A DNA stretch of 64,000 nt from Kitasatospora sp. MAA4 (lineage in GTDB: Bacteria; Actinomycetota; Actinomycetes; Streptomycetales; Streptomycetaceae), in contig NZ_JARZAI010000011.1 of the NCBI RefSeq assembly GCF_029893355.1, positions 1 through 64,000 of the forward strand, given 5' to 3'. Positions 16,393-24,334 of this stretch are shown here, in pieces. A model generated the notes under the pieces. That model was not told the DNA's origin and ran no database searches. It saw only the letters and a list, made by a program, of their open reading frames with translations. Numbering within the stretch: position 1 is the stretch's first letter; the number at the start of each line of letters is the position of its first letter. Made by a program: the position numbers and the translations under genes.

Positions 16393-16767
16393 ATGCACTT
16401 GAGCAACGTAGTGAGCAGTGTGAGCGCCACGGCGAGCGGCTATGCCAACGGCTACCTGGCCGACACCCCGCCGGCCAAGGGCAATATCAACACCATTATC
16501 GGTGGGATCGCCCCGGATTGGGGGCCTTTCTCCACGCTCGGGTCGGAGGCCAGGATCATGGTCGAGGTGATCATGGCGGTCGCCATCCTGGCCTGCCTGG
16601 CCATCGCGGTCTGGGGTGCCGCCAAGCAGCGGATCGGCGCCACTGCGATGCGGGACACCTTCAGCGCCGAACAGGGCAAGGGGCTGATCGTCGCCGGGCT
16701 GACCGGCGTGTTCATCATCGGATCACTCGGCACTCTGTTCACCATTGTGTACGGCATGGCCATCTGA
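16393..16767 (+). CDS. Two-TM pilin-like protein (VirB2-like)
   Basis: The 124-aa protein has a polar N terminus, then two hydrophobic helices (about 56-77, IMVEVIMAVAILACLAIAVW, and about 97-123, ending in the C terminus) joined by a short basic loop (GAAKQRIGATAM). Size and hairpin topology match VirB2-type pilins or small membrane subunits of type IV secretion systems. There is no classical cleavable signal. GGTGAG precedes the ATG by about 6 bases. It is the first gene of the operon continuing to the VirB4 ATPase. The assignment rests on topology and context. Confidence 0.65.
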   Translation: MHLSNVVSSVSATASGYANGYLADTPPAKGNINTIIGGIAPDWGPFSTLGSEARIMVEVIMAVAILACLAIAVWGAAKQRIGATAMRDTFSAEQGKGLIVAGLTGVFIIGSLGTLFTIVYGMAI

Positions 16768-16873
16768 CGATCGGACAGTCAGCCCGGCAGCTGCCGAGCC
16801 AACCGAATCCGCATCCGACCCCGGAACGCAATCCCGGAGCCCCCCACCGGCTCCCTGTCCCAGGAGGGCCGCC

Positions 16874-17707
16874 GTGCCGTTGCCCGACGACCAGCCGCAC
16901 ACCCGTACGCGGCTGCCGGTCGGCGAGCAGTCCTCCCCTCATCCGTCCACCCGTCAGGCCAGGCCGCTGCGCACCCTGCTGGCGGTCCTGGTGGTGGTCA
17001 CCCTGCTGGTGCTCGCCATCTCCGTCGCCAACCGGGGCAAGACCGTCCCGGCCGCCGGCGCGGGCGGCTCGGCGGGCACGTCCGGTCAGGACGGCTCCGG
17101 CGGCCGGCCCGGCGCTCCGCCGCCCACCGCGCCCAGCGGCGACCAGCCCGTCACCTCCACCAGCAACGGCATCGGTGTCGGCTACCCGCACACCGAGCAG
17201 GGCGCCCAGTCCGCCGCCGCCAACTACGCCGTCGCCCTGGGCAGCGCGGACATGTTCCGGGCCGACAGCCAGCGGACGATACTGACCGCCATCGCCGACC
17301 CGGCCGCCCTGGACGTCCTGCAGAGCCGGTTCAGCCCGAGCCTCGCCCCGGCCGCCCTGGCCGCCCTGGGGCTGGACGCCCAGGCCAAGCCCCCCGCCGG
17401 GCTCACCTTCGTCAGCCGCACCACGCCCGTCGGCACCAAGACGGACGGCTACACGGCCGACTCCACCCACGCGTCGGTCTGGTGCGTCGGGCTGAGCGGC
17501 CTGGCCGGAACCTCCTCCAGCATGCCGGTCAGCGACTACTGGTACACCGTCTCGCTCACCCTGCACTGGACCGGCAACGACTGGAAGCTCACCGACTTCA
17601 GTCGCCAAGCCGGCCCCGCCCCGGTCCCTGCCGACCAGCAGGCAGCCACCGCCGGGGAGATCACCGGCGCCGTCCAGCAATTCGGAGGCTTCCGCTATGC
17701 CCGCTGA
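16874..17707 (+). CDS. VirB8/TcpC-like bitopic membrane protein
   Basis: The 277-aa protein has a short cytosolic head, one membrane helix (about 33-52), a Gly/Ser/Pro linker and an external domain. The domain ends with the NTF2-like pattern DYWYTVSLTLHWTGNDWKLTDFSR followed by a Pro-rich tail, as in VirB8/TcpC subunits of Gram-positive conjugation machines. The GTG at 16874 has an AGGAGGG five bases upstream. Its end overlaps the next gene by 11 bases. Role inferred: periplasm/wall-side scaffold of the secretion channel. Confidence 0.7.
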   Translation: MPLPDDQPHTRTRLPVGEQSSPHPSTRQARPLRTLLAVLVVVTLLVLAISVANRGKTVPAAGAGGSAGTSGQDGSGGRPGAPPPTAPSGDQPVTSTSNGIGVGYPHTEQGAQSAAANYAVALGSADMFRADSQRTILTAIADPAALDVLQSRFSPSLAPAALAALGLDAQAKPPAGLTFVSRTTPVGTKTDGYTADSTHASVWCVGLSGLAGTSSSMPVSDYWYTVSLTLHWTGNDWKLTDFSRQAGPAPVPADQQAATAGEITGAVQQFGGFRYAR

Positions 17708-18974
17708 CGGCGCCGACCACTCCCCGCGCCCCTTCCTGCGCACCGCCGGCACCCTGGCGTGGGCGCTGTCGATGGTCCAGCTCGCGGCCCTGCTGGCCGC
17801 CCAGGGAGCCTTCGCAGCGGGGCCCAGCCCCAGCCCGAGCCCGAGTTCCAGTAGTTGTGCCGCTCTTCCACTACCGGGGAACGACGTCTACTGCGCCCAG
17901 GGCGGGGGCTCCGGGCTGCCCGGGTCCTCCACGGTTGGCTCCGTCACCGATCCGCTCGGTTCGCTTGCCAAGGGCTGTGCGCAGGCGGCCGCGTGGCTGG
18001 TGCGCAAGCTGTCCAGTGCCATCGACGGCACCACGCAGGTGGACTTCACCAACGCCGCCTTCCTCCAGCAGTACGCGGTGGTCTTCGCCGGTTCCACGGT
18101 GGTCACGTTGATCCTGTGGCTGCTCGCGGTCACCAAGCGCGCCGTGCGCGGGGCGCCGCTGGGGCAGGCGATCTCCGAGGCGATCGGCTTCCTCTGGCTG
18201 ACCGTGGTGGCCTCGGCGTTCACCCCGCTGATCCTCTACACCGTGGTCAGCGCCACCGACGGGCTGACCACGGCGATCGCGGCCGGCACCAAGTCGGACA
18301 CCGGCACGTATCTCGGCGGGTTCGCCGACACCCTGGAGAACGGCTCACTCGGCGGCGGTCCGCTGATCCTGATCATCGTCTCGCTGGTGGCCGTGCTGGC
18401 CGCCGCCGTGCTCTGGATCGAGCTGCTGATCCGCGCCGCGATGCTCTATGTGGGCGCGCTGCTGGGGACGGCGGTCTACGCCGGGCTGGTGGACAAGCAG
18501 CTGTGGAAGCACGTCCGCCGCTGGGCCGGTCTGATGGCCGCCGTGGACCTGGCGAAACCGGTGATCGTGATCATCCTGGGGCTGGCCAGTGCGGTGGCCT
18601 CCGGGGCCGGAGTGTCGGACGACTTCTCCAAGGTGCTCTCCGGCCTCGCCATCCTCTTCCTCTCCATCTTCGCCAGTGGCGCGATCTACCGTTTCGTCCC
18701 CGGCTTCGGCGACGAGATGCTGCACATGCGCCAGGCCCGAGCCAGCGCGGTGTCGGCAGGATCGGCGATGATCAACGGCCCGGCGAACCTGGTCAAGCAG
18801 GGCATCTCCGCGCACGGTTCGCGCGGCGGCCCGGAGGGCGCCACCGGCGGCGGTGGCGGTGCGGGGGGTGGCGGCTCGGCCGCCGCCGGCATCGCCGCGC
18901 ACGCCTCCCGTACCCCGGCTCCGCCCGCGAGCCCGGCCGCGCCCGCGGCACAGAACCCAGCGAAGGGAGGGTGA
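17697..18974 (+). CDS. VirB6/TrbL-like polytopic membrane protein
   Basis: The 425-aa protein has an N-terminal signal or first membrane helix (about 16-40), then about five further membrane segments (VVFAGSTVVTLILWLLAVTK; SEAIGFLWLTVVASAFTPLIL; LILIIVSLVAVLAAAVLWIE; KPVIVIILGLASAVA; SGLAILFLSIFASGAIY) and a Gly/Ala/Pro-rich cytosolic tail. This is the layout of VirB6/TrbL/TcpH channel proteins. GGAGG lies about 8 bases before the ATG, inside the previous gene. The low-complexity tail (residues ~370-425) is typical of conjugation membrane proteins in Gram-positives. Confidence 0.7.
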   Translation: MPADGADHSPRPFLRTAGTLAWALSMVQLAALLAAQGAFAAGPSPSPSPSSSSCAALPLPGNDVYCAQGGGSGLPGSSTVGSVTDPLGSLAKGCAQAAAWLVRKLSSAIDGTTQVDFTNAAFLQQYAVVFAGSTVVTLILWLLAVTKRAVRGAPLGQAISEAIGFLWLTVVASAFTPLILYTVVSATDGLTTAIAAGTKSDTGTYLGGFADTLENGSLGGGPLILIIVSLVAVLAAAVLWIELLIRAAMLYVGALLGTAVYAGLVDKQLWKHVRRWAGLMAAVDLAKPVIVIILGLASAVASGAGVSDDFSKVLSGLAILFLSIFASGAIYRFVPGFGDEMLHMRQARASAVSAGSAMINGPANLVKQGISAHGSRGGPEGATGGGGGAGGGGSAAAGIAAHASRTPAPPASPAAPAAQNPAKGG

Positions 18975-18980
18975 CGCACC

Positions 18981-20555
18981 ATGAGCAGCGAACCGCTCGG
19001 ACAGTACGGAGGCCAGTACGGCCAGGGCTACGTCCACCAGCGCCGCACCTATCTGATCGGCAAGGCCCGGCCCAACGCGCCGATCGGCCGCAACCGGGAG
19101 TCCGGCGAGATCGTGCTGATCATCTTCGGGGCCTTCCTGGGGATGCTCTGGGGCCTGCTGATGCCGATCCTGCCGCTGCGCATCGCCGGTCTGGTCGGTC
19201 TGCCGCTGCTGGCGATCGCCGCCGTCTACATCCCCTACCGGCGCCGGACGTTCTACAAGTGGGTGGAGATCAACCGCACCTACCGGCGGACGGTGCGCAG
19301 CGGCCGCGCGCTGTGGCAGTCCACCGCGATGGACTCCGGGACCCGTCTCGACGGCCAGGAGATCGAGGTCGGACCGCCCCCGGGGGTGGGCCGGCTGCGC
19401 TGGCTGAGTGCCCCGTTCGGCCCGGACGAGGTCGGCGTGCTGATGCACCTGGAGCGCCGCACCGTCACCGCGGCGATCGAGATCGAGGGCCCGGGCGTCG
19501 GTCTGCGCGACTCCGAGGACCAGGAGGCGCTGGTCGACCGGTTCGGCACGCTGCTGAAGCACGTCGCCAACGGCGACGGCTTCGTGACGCGGCTGCAGAT
19601 CCTGGCCCGCACGCTGCCGGCCGACCCCGACGCGCACGCCAAGGACGTCGAGCGGCGCGGTGACCACGACGCCCCGCGCTGGCTGCAGGACTCCTACGAC
19701 CAGTTGCAGTCGATGGTCTCCACCTCCTCCGAGCAGCACCGCGCGTACCTGGTCGCCTGCATGCACTACAACCGCGACCTGGCCGCCGAGGCGCACGCGA
19801 TGGGCCGTACGGCCACCGGTGAGCGGGCCCGCGACGACGACGGCCTGGCGGCCGTGATGGCGCGCGAACTGACCGACATCTGCGCCCGGTTGGCGGAGGC
19901 CGACATCCGGGTCCGGCAGCCGCTGGGCCAGGCCCGGCTCTCCTCGCTGCTGCACTCGATGTACGACCCGGACCACCCGATCGACCACATCCAGGCGATG
20001 TCCCGGCGCAACGCCTGGCCGGCCGAGCTGGACGCCACCCATCCGCAGTACCTGCAGGCCAAGACCCGCGAGTCGCAGACCCGCGAGCCCTGGTGCCACG
20101 CCACCGCCTGGGTCAAGGAGTGGCCGCTCACCCCGGTGGGCGTCAACTTCCTGGCCCCGCTGCTGGTGCACACCCCGGACGTGATCCGCACGGTGGCCGT
20201 CACGATGGACCTGGAGCCCACCGACGTGGCCATCGAGCGGATGCTCACCGAGAAGACCAACGACGAGGCCGAGGCCAGCCGCGCCGCCAAGATGAACCGG
20301 ACGGTGGACCCGCGCGACCTGGCGCACACCGGCCGGGTCGACCAGCGCGGTGACGACCTCGCCTCCGGCGCGGCCGGGGTGAACCTGGTCGGCTACATCA
20401 CGGTCTCCTCCCGCAACCCCGAGGCGCTGGCCCGCGACAAGCGGACCATCCGGGCCTCGGCCGGCAAGAGCTACCTCAAGCTGGAGTGGTGCGACCGCGA
20501 GCACCACCGCGCCTTCGTCAACACGCTTCCGTTCGCCACCGGCATCCGCCGCTGA
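18981..20555 (+). CDS. SCO6880-like T4SS protein (PrgI-type membrane head plus VirB4-N-like domain)
   Basis: The 524-aa protein starts with a polar segment and two close membrane helices (about 42-80), the PrgI/TcpE-like unit, followed by a long soluble region without a Walker A motif. The motif FYKWVEINRTYRR after the helices and the MQARASA-type order of the soluble part resemble proteins named SCO6880 family, which sit directly before VirB4 ATPases in actinobacterial transfer regions. It may act as the membrane anchor and N-terminal half of VirB4. A 6-base gap from the VirB6-like gene and 14 bases to the ATPase indicate one operon. Confidence 0.72.
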   Translation: MSSEPLGQYGGQYGQGYVHQRRTYLIGKARPNAPIGRNRESGEIVLIIFGAFLGMLWGLLMPILPLRIAGLVGLPLLAIAAVYIPYRRRTFYKWVEINRTYRRTVRSGRALWQSTAMDSGTRLDGQEIEVGPPPGVGRLRWLSAPFGPDEVGVLMHLERRTVTAAIEIEGPGVGLRDSEDQEALVDRFGTLLKHVANGDGFVTRLQILARTLPADPDAHAKDVERRGDHDAPRWLQDSYDQLQSMVSTSSEQHRAYLVACMHYNRDLAAEAHAMGRTATGERARDDDGLAAVMARELTDICARLAEADIRVRQPLGQARLSSLLHSMYDPDHPIDHIQAMSRRNAWPAELDATHPQYLQAKTRESQTREPWCHATAWVKEWPLTPVGVNFLAPLLVHTPDVIRTVAVTMDLEPTDVAIERMLTEKTNDEAEASRAAKMNRTVDPRDLAHTGRVDQRGDDLASGAAGVNLVGYITVSSRNPEALARDKRTIRASAGKSYLKLEWCDREHHRAFVNTLPFATGIRR

Positions 20556-20569
20556 CCTCAGGGGTCCCG

Positions 20570-21925
20570 ATGGCATCTCCGCTCAGTTCCCTCACCGACT
20601 CCTTCACCAGCCTGATGTTCGGCAAGGTGGAGACCTCCAGGCTGCCGGTCCGTACCTCGACCGGTCAGGCCCAGGCGGTCTACCTGCCCACCGCCGCACC
20701 GGGGTTGGGTGACTCCGGGGTGATCATCGGCCGCGAGGTCTACAGCGGCAAGGGGTACGTCTACGACCCCTTCCAGCTGTACGGGCAGCAACTGCCGGCC
20801 CCGCACTGGCTGGTGCTCGGCGAGTCCGGCAACGGCAAGTCCGCGCTGGAGAAGACCTATGTGCTGCGGCAGTTGAGGTTCCGCGACCGCCAGGTGGTGG
20901 TGCTGGACGCGCAGGGCGAGGACGGCGTCGGCGAGTGGAACCTGATCGCCAACGCGCTGGGCATAAGGTCCATCCGACTGGACCCGATGGCAGCCCGGGA
21001 CGGCGGGGTCAAGCTCAACCCGCTCGACCCGGCGATCACCACCACCGGCCAGCTCTCGCTGCTGCGCACCATCATCGAGGTCGCCATGGGACGCGGCCTG
21101 GAGGAGCGCGCCGGCTTTGCCCTGAAGGCCGCGCACGCGCACGTCCGGGCCACCGTGACGGATCGTCAGCCGATCCTCGGCGACATCATCGACACGCTGC
21201 GCAAGCCCGACATGTCCTCGGTGGAGTCGCTCGGCGTGGCCACCGAGGACGTCCAGTCCTGGGGCCTGGATGTGGCGTTGGTGCTGGACCGGCTGGTCGA
21301 CGGCGACCTGCGCGGCATGTTCGACGGTCCGACCAGCATCGGGATCGACCTGGACGCGCCGCTGATCGTCTTCGACCTCTCGCACATCGACCGCAACTCG
21401 ATCGCGATGCCGATCCTGATGGCGATCGTCGGCGTCTGGCTGGAGCACACCTGGATCCGCCCCGACCGGAAGAAGCGCATCTTCCTGGTCGAGGAGGCCT
21501 GGCACATCATCAACAGCCCGTTCGTCGCCCAACTCTTCCAGCGGCTGCTGAAGTTCGGCCGACGGCTGGGCCTGTCCTTCGTCGCCGTGGTGCACCACCT
21601 CTCGGACGTGGTGGACGGCGCGGCGGCCAGGGAGGCCTCGGCGATCCTCAAGATGGCCTCCACCCGTACCATCTACATGCAGAAGGCCGACGAGGCCAGA
21701 GCCACCGGCCGGGTGCTGGGCCTGCCCCGCTGGGCGGTGGAGATCATCCCCACCCTCTCGCCCGGCATCGCGGTCTGGGACGTCAACGGCAACGTCCAGG
21801 TGGTCAAGCACATCATCACCGAGGCCGAGCGCCCGCTGGTCTACACCGACCGCGCGATGACCGAGGACGCGGTGGCCGAACGCATCCGCGCCGAACGCCA
21901 GTTGGAGGCCGAGCCGGGGGTCTGA
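20570..21925 (+). CDS. VirB4-like T4SS ATPase
   Basis: The 451-aa P-loop ATPase has Walker A GESGNGKS (84-91), Walker B LIVFDLSHID (~264-273) and the VirB4/TrbE signature IFLVEEAWHII (~304-314), followed by LLKFGRRLGLSFVAVVHHLSD. It is shorter than classical VirB4 because the N-terminal half is a separate upstream gene. It should power substrate or subunit export through the VirB6/VirB8-like channel. The ATG at 20570 is 14 bases after the previous stop; an in-frame start upstream at 20486 would overlap that gene. No VirD4 coupling protein or relaxase follows: the next genes are convergent. Confidence 0.85.
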   Translation: MASPLSSLTDSFTSLMFGKVETSRLPVRTSTGQAQAVYLPTAAPGLGDSGVIIGREVYSGKGYVYDPFQLYGQQLPAPHWLVLGESGNGKSALEKTYVLRQLRFRDRQVVVLDAQGEDGVGEWNLIANALGIRSIRLDPMAARDGGVKLNPLDPAITTTGQLSLLRTIIEVAMGRGLEERAGFALKAAHAHVRATVTDRQPILGDIIDTLRKPDMSSVESLGVATEDVQSWGLDVALVLDRLVDGDLRGMFDGPTSIGIDLDAPLIVFDLSHIDRNSIAMPILMAIVGVWLEHTWIRPDRKKRIFLVEEAWHIINSPFVAQLFQRLLKFGRRLGLSFVAVVHHLSDVVDGAAAREASAILKMASTRTIYMQKADEARATGRVLGLPRWAVEIIPTLSPGIAVWDVNGNVQVVKHIITEAERPLVYTDRAMTEDAVAERIRAERQLEAEPGV

Positions 21926-21932
21926 GCCTGGC

Positions 21933-23456
21933 TCAGACCCCCGGCTCGGGCGGGGTCGGCCCGCCCGGGAGGTGGACGGTGGCCAGCGTGCCGGGGCCGC
22001 CGTCCGTGGCCGGTCCGAGCGAGACCTCGCCCTCCGACTCCTGGACGGTCTGCGCGACGATCGACAACCCCAGTCCGGAGCCCGGCAGTTGGCGGGAGGA
22101 CGGCGAGCGCCAGAAGCGGTCGAAGACGAACTGCAGCTCGTCCGTCGGGATGCCGGGACCGTGGTCGCGGACGGTGAGCGTGCCCTCCCGCAGCAGCACC
22201 TCGACGGGGGCGGCCGGCGGGCTGTACTTCACGGCGTTGTCGAGCAGGTTCATCACGGCCCGCTCCAGCGCGGCCGCGTCGGCGCGCACGTACCAGGGGG
22301 CGAGCTCCACCCGGTACTCCAGTCCGGGGCCGCGCAGTTTGGCGCGCTCGACGGCCCGCGCGGCGATCTCGTGGAACGCCACGGTGGCAACGTTCTGCCC
22401 GGGCCTGGGGGAGTCGGGCCGGGAGAGCTGCAGCAGATCGCCGATCAGCAGGGTGAGTTCCTGCATCTGGGCCTTCATGCTGCCGAGCAGCTTGGTCTTG
22501 GTGGCCGACGGCAGCGGCCGTCCGGTGTCGTCGCTGCGGATCATCAGGTCGACGTTGGTGCGAAGCGAGGTGAGCGGTGTGCGCAGCTCGTGGCCGGCGT
22601 CGGCGATCAGACGGGTCTGCCGGTCCCGGGAGTTGGCCAGCGCGGTGCTCATCGAGTTGAACGAGCTGGAGAGCCGGGCGATCTCGTCGTTCCCGTGCAC
22701 CGGGATGGTGGTGCCGACCTCCTCGGTGCGGGCGATGTGCTCGACCACCTCGGTGAGTTCGTGCACCGGCTTCAGTGCGGTGCGGGCCACGATCCGACCG
22801 GTGATGCCGGCGCCGAGCGCGCCGATCGCGACCACGCCGAGCAGCAGCAGGCCGAGTTGCTGGAGGGAGTCGTCGACACCGGAGAGCGGGGAGGCGGTGA
22901 TCAGGACGTAGTCCTGGACCGGCTCGCCGCCCGACTGGAAGTGCGTCAGGCGCAGCATCGCGGGTTCGCCGTTGAGGTAGCTGCCGACCCGGAAGATCGC
23001 CTGGTCCTTCTCGAGGCTGAGCGCGTCGAGGTAGGAGGGCGACTCCTTGATGCCCAGCGAGGTCGCGCCGATCGGCAGGCAGACCTTGCTGCCGTCACTG
23101 CTGATCAGCTCGGTCTCCCAGCGGTTGGTCCGCTCGGCGGGGTTGGGCAGCGCGGGGTACTTGGCGGGGATCTCCGCGTTCGCGGCCTTGAGCTCCGCCA
23201 GGGCCGCCTGCGGGGTGGCTCCGCAGGCGATGTTCGGGGTGATCCGCAGCAGCGGTGGGTTCGGCGGAGCGCTGGAGAGCTGCGCCTTCTGCAGGTTGTA
23301 GAGGTTGGTCCGGACGATGAACCAGGAGGCCAGCGAGCACAGCAGGATCGCGACCGCGACCGCGAGCGAGGACAGGATCGCCAACCGGCTGCGCAGCGAG
23401 CGGCCGTGGTACCAGCGGGACAGGCGGCCCCGGTGGTGTGGAGCGGAGCTGCTCAT
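21933..23456 (-). CDS. Sensor histidine kinase
   Basis: The 507-aa membrane kinase has two membrane helices (about 25-47 and near 235-255) flanking an extracellular sensor region, a HAMP domain (VARTALKPVHELTEVVEHIAR), the phospho-acceptor H289 in DAGHELRTPLTSL, and a HATPase domain with N box NLLDNAVKYSP and G boxes DHGPGIP and GSGLGLSIV. It phosphorylates the response regulator encoded just upstream. The ATG at 23456 lies four bases after the regulator's TGA with GGAG directly before it, so initiation probably depends on translational coupling. Gene order with an HtrA-like protease recalls mycobacterial MprAB-PepD. Confidence 0.92.
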   Translation of the reverse strand: MSSSAPHHRGRLSRWYHGRSLRSRLAILSSLAVAVAILLCSLASWFIVRTNLYNLQKAQLSSAPPNPPLLRITPNIACGATPQAALAELKAANAEIPAKYPALPNPAERTNRWETELISSDGSKVCLPIGATSLGIKESPSYLDALSLEKDQAIFRVGSYLNGEPAMLRLTHFQSGGEPVQDYVLITASPLSGVDDSLQQLGLLLLGVVAIGALGAGITGRIVARTALKPVHELTEVVEHIARTEEVGTTIPVHGNDEIARLSSSFNSMSTALANSRDRQTRLIADAGHELRTPLTSLRTNVDLMIRSDDTGRPLPSATKTKLLGSMKAQMQELTLLIGDLLQLSRPDSPRPGQNVATVAFHEIAARAVERAKLRGPGLEYRVELAPWYVRADAAALERAVMNLLDNAVKYSPPAAPVEVLLREGTLTVRDHGPGIPTDELQFVFDRFWRSPSSRQLPGSGLGLSIVAQTVQESEGEVSLGPATDGGPGTLATVHLPGGPTPPEPGV

Positions 23457-23460
23457 CTCC

Positions 23461-24234
23461 TCAGGCCGCCGCGCCCGACGGTGCGCGCAGGGCGTAGCCG
23501 ACACCGCGGACCGTCTGGATCAGCCGGGGCATGCCGCCCTGCTCGGTCTTGCGGCGCAGGTACATCACGTAGACGTCCAGCGAGTTGGAGGAGGGCTCGA
23601 AGTCGAAGCCCCAGACGGCCTTGAGGATCTGCTCCCGGGTCAGCACCTGGCGCGGGTGCGCCAGGAACATCTCCAGCAGCATGAACTCGGTGCGGGTGAG
23701 CTCCACCGGCTTGCCGTCGCGGGTGACCTCGCGGGTGGCGGTGTTCATCCGCAGGTCGGCGAAGGCCAGCACCTCGGAGTCGTCCTCGGTGACGGTGGCC
23801 CGGGCGGCGGCCTCGGTGGCGAGGGCGTTGCGCCGCAGCAGGGCGCGCACCCGGGCGAGCAGCTCGTCGAGCTCGAAGGGCTTGGCGAGGTAGTCGTCGG
23901 CGCCGACGTCCAGGCCGGTGACCCGGTCCCCGACGGCGTCGCGGGCGGTGAGCATCAGCACCGGCGCGGTGTCGCCGCGCGAGCGCATCCGGCGGACGGC
24001 GGTGAGGCCGTCCATCCTCGGCATCATGATGTCGAGCAGCACCAGGTCGGGCCGGTCGCGCTCGACGGCGTCGAGCGCCTCGTAGCCGTCGGTGGCCGTG
24101 GTGACCTCGTAGCCCTCGAAGGCGAGGCTGCTCTCCAGGGCGTCCCGCAGCGCGGGCTCGTCGTCGACCACGAGCAGTCGGGCCGGGGAGCCCGGCTGCT
24201 CGGCAGGGGTGCGGTCGTCGGCGCGGGGAGTCAT
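23461..24234 (-). CDS. OmpR-family response regulator
   Basis: The 257-aa protein has a receiver domain (LLVVDDEP; phospho-acceptor D68 in LVLLDIMMPRMDG; MLTARD; GADDYLAKPF) and a winged-helix DNA-binding domain (ELTRTEFMLLEMFLAHPRQVL; VWGFDFEPSSNSLDVYVMYLRRK). The pairing with the adjacent kinase and the sequence near the end (TVRGVGYALR) place it in the MprA/PrrA-type group. The ATG at 24234 leaves a ~20-residue disordered N-terminal extension. It is read after the protease gene and before the kinase gene. Confidence 0.93.
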   Translation of the reverse strand: MTPRADDRTPAEQPGSPARLLVVDDEPALRDALESSLAFEGYEVTTATDGYEALDAVERDRPDLVLLDIMMPRMDGLTAVRRMRSRGDTAPVLMLTARDAVGDRVTGLDVGADDYLAKPFELDELLARVRALLRRNALATEAAARATVTEDDSEVLAFADLRMNTATREVTRDGKPVELTRTEFMLLEMFLAHPRQVLTREQILKAVWGFDFEPSSNSLDVYVMYLRRKTEQGGMPRLIQTVRGVGYALRAPSGAAA

Positions 24235-24305
24235 CTGCGGTGTGGCCCTCTCTGGGTCCGGAAGGGGTCTTGCCATTGTGCGGGGTGGACGGGCTTTGCG
24301 GGCGT

Positions 24306-24334
24306 ACTCAGAGGGTCTCGAACTCAGAGGGTCT
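24306..24334 (-). repeat. Tandem repeat at the stop codon of the protease gene
   Basis: ACTCAGAGGGTCT occurs at 24306-24318 and again at 24322-24334, a 16-base tandem unit. The second copy contains the stop codon of the protease gene (TCA at 24324-24326 on the plus strand); the first lies just downstream of the stop. Confidence 0.8.

Noticed and set aside
15007..21925. Integrative conjugative element
   Set aside because: No integrase, relaxase, replication gene, coupling protein or direct-repeat att sites were seen, and flanks are core genes in normal order, so I treat the T4SS-like genes as a resident locus.
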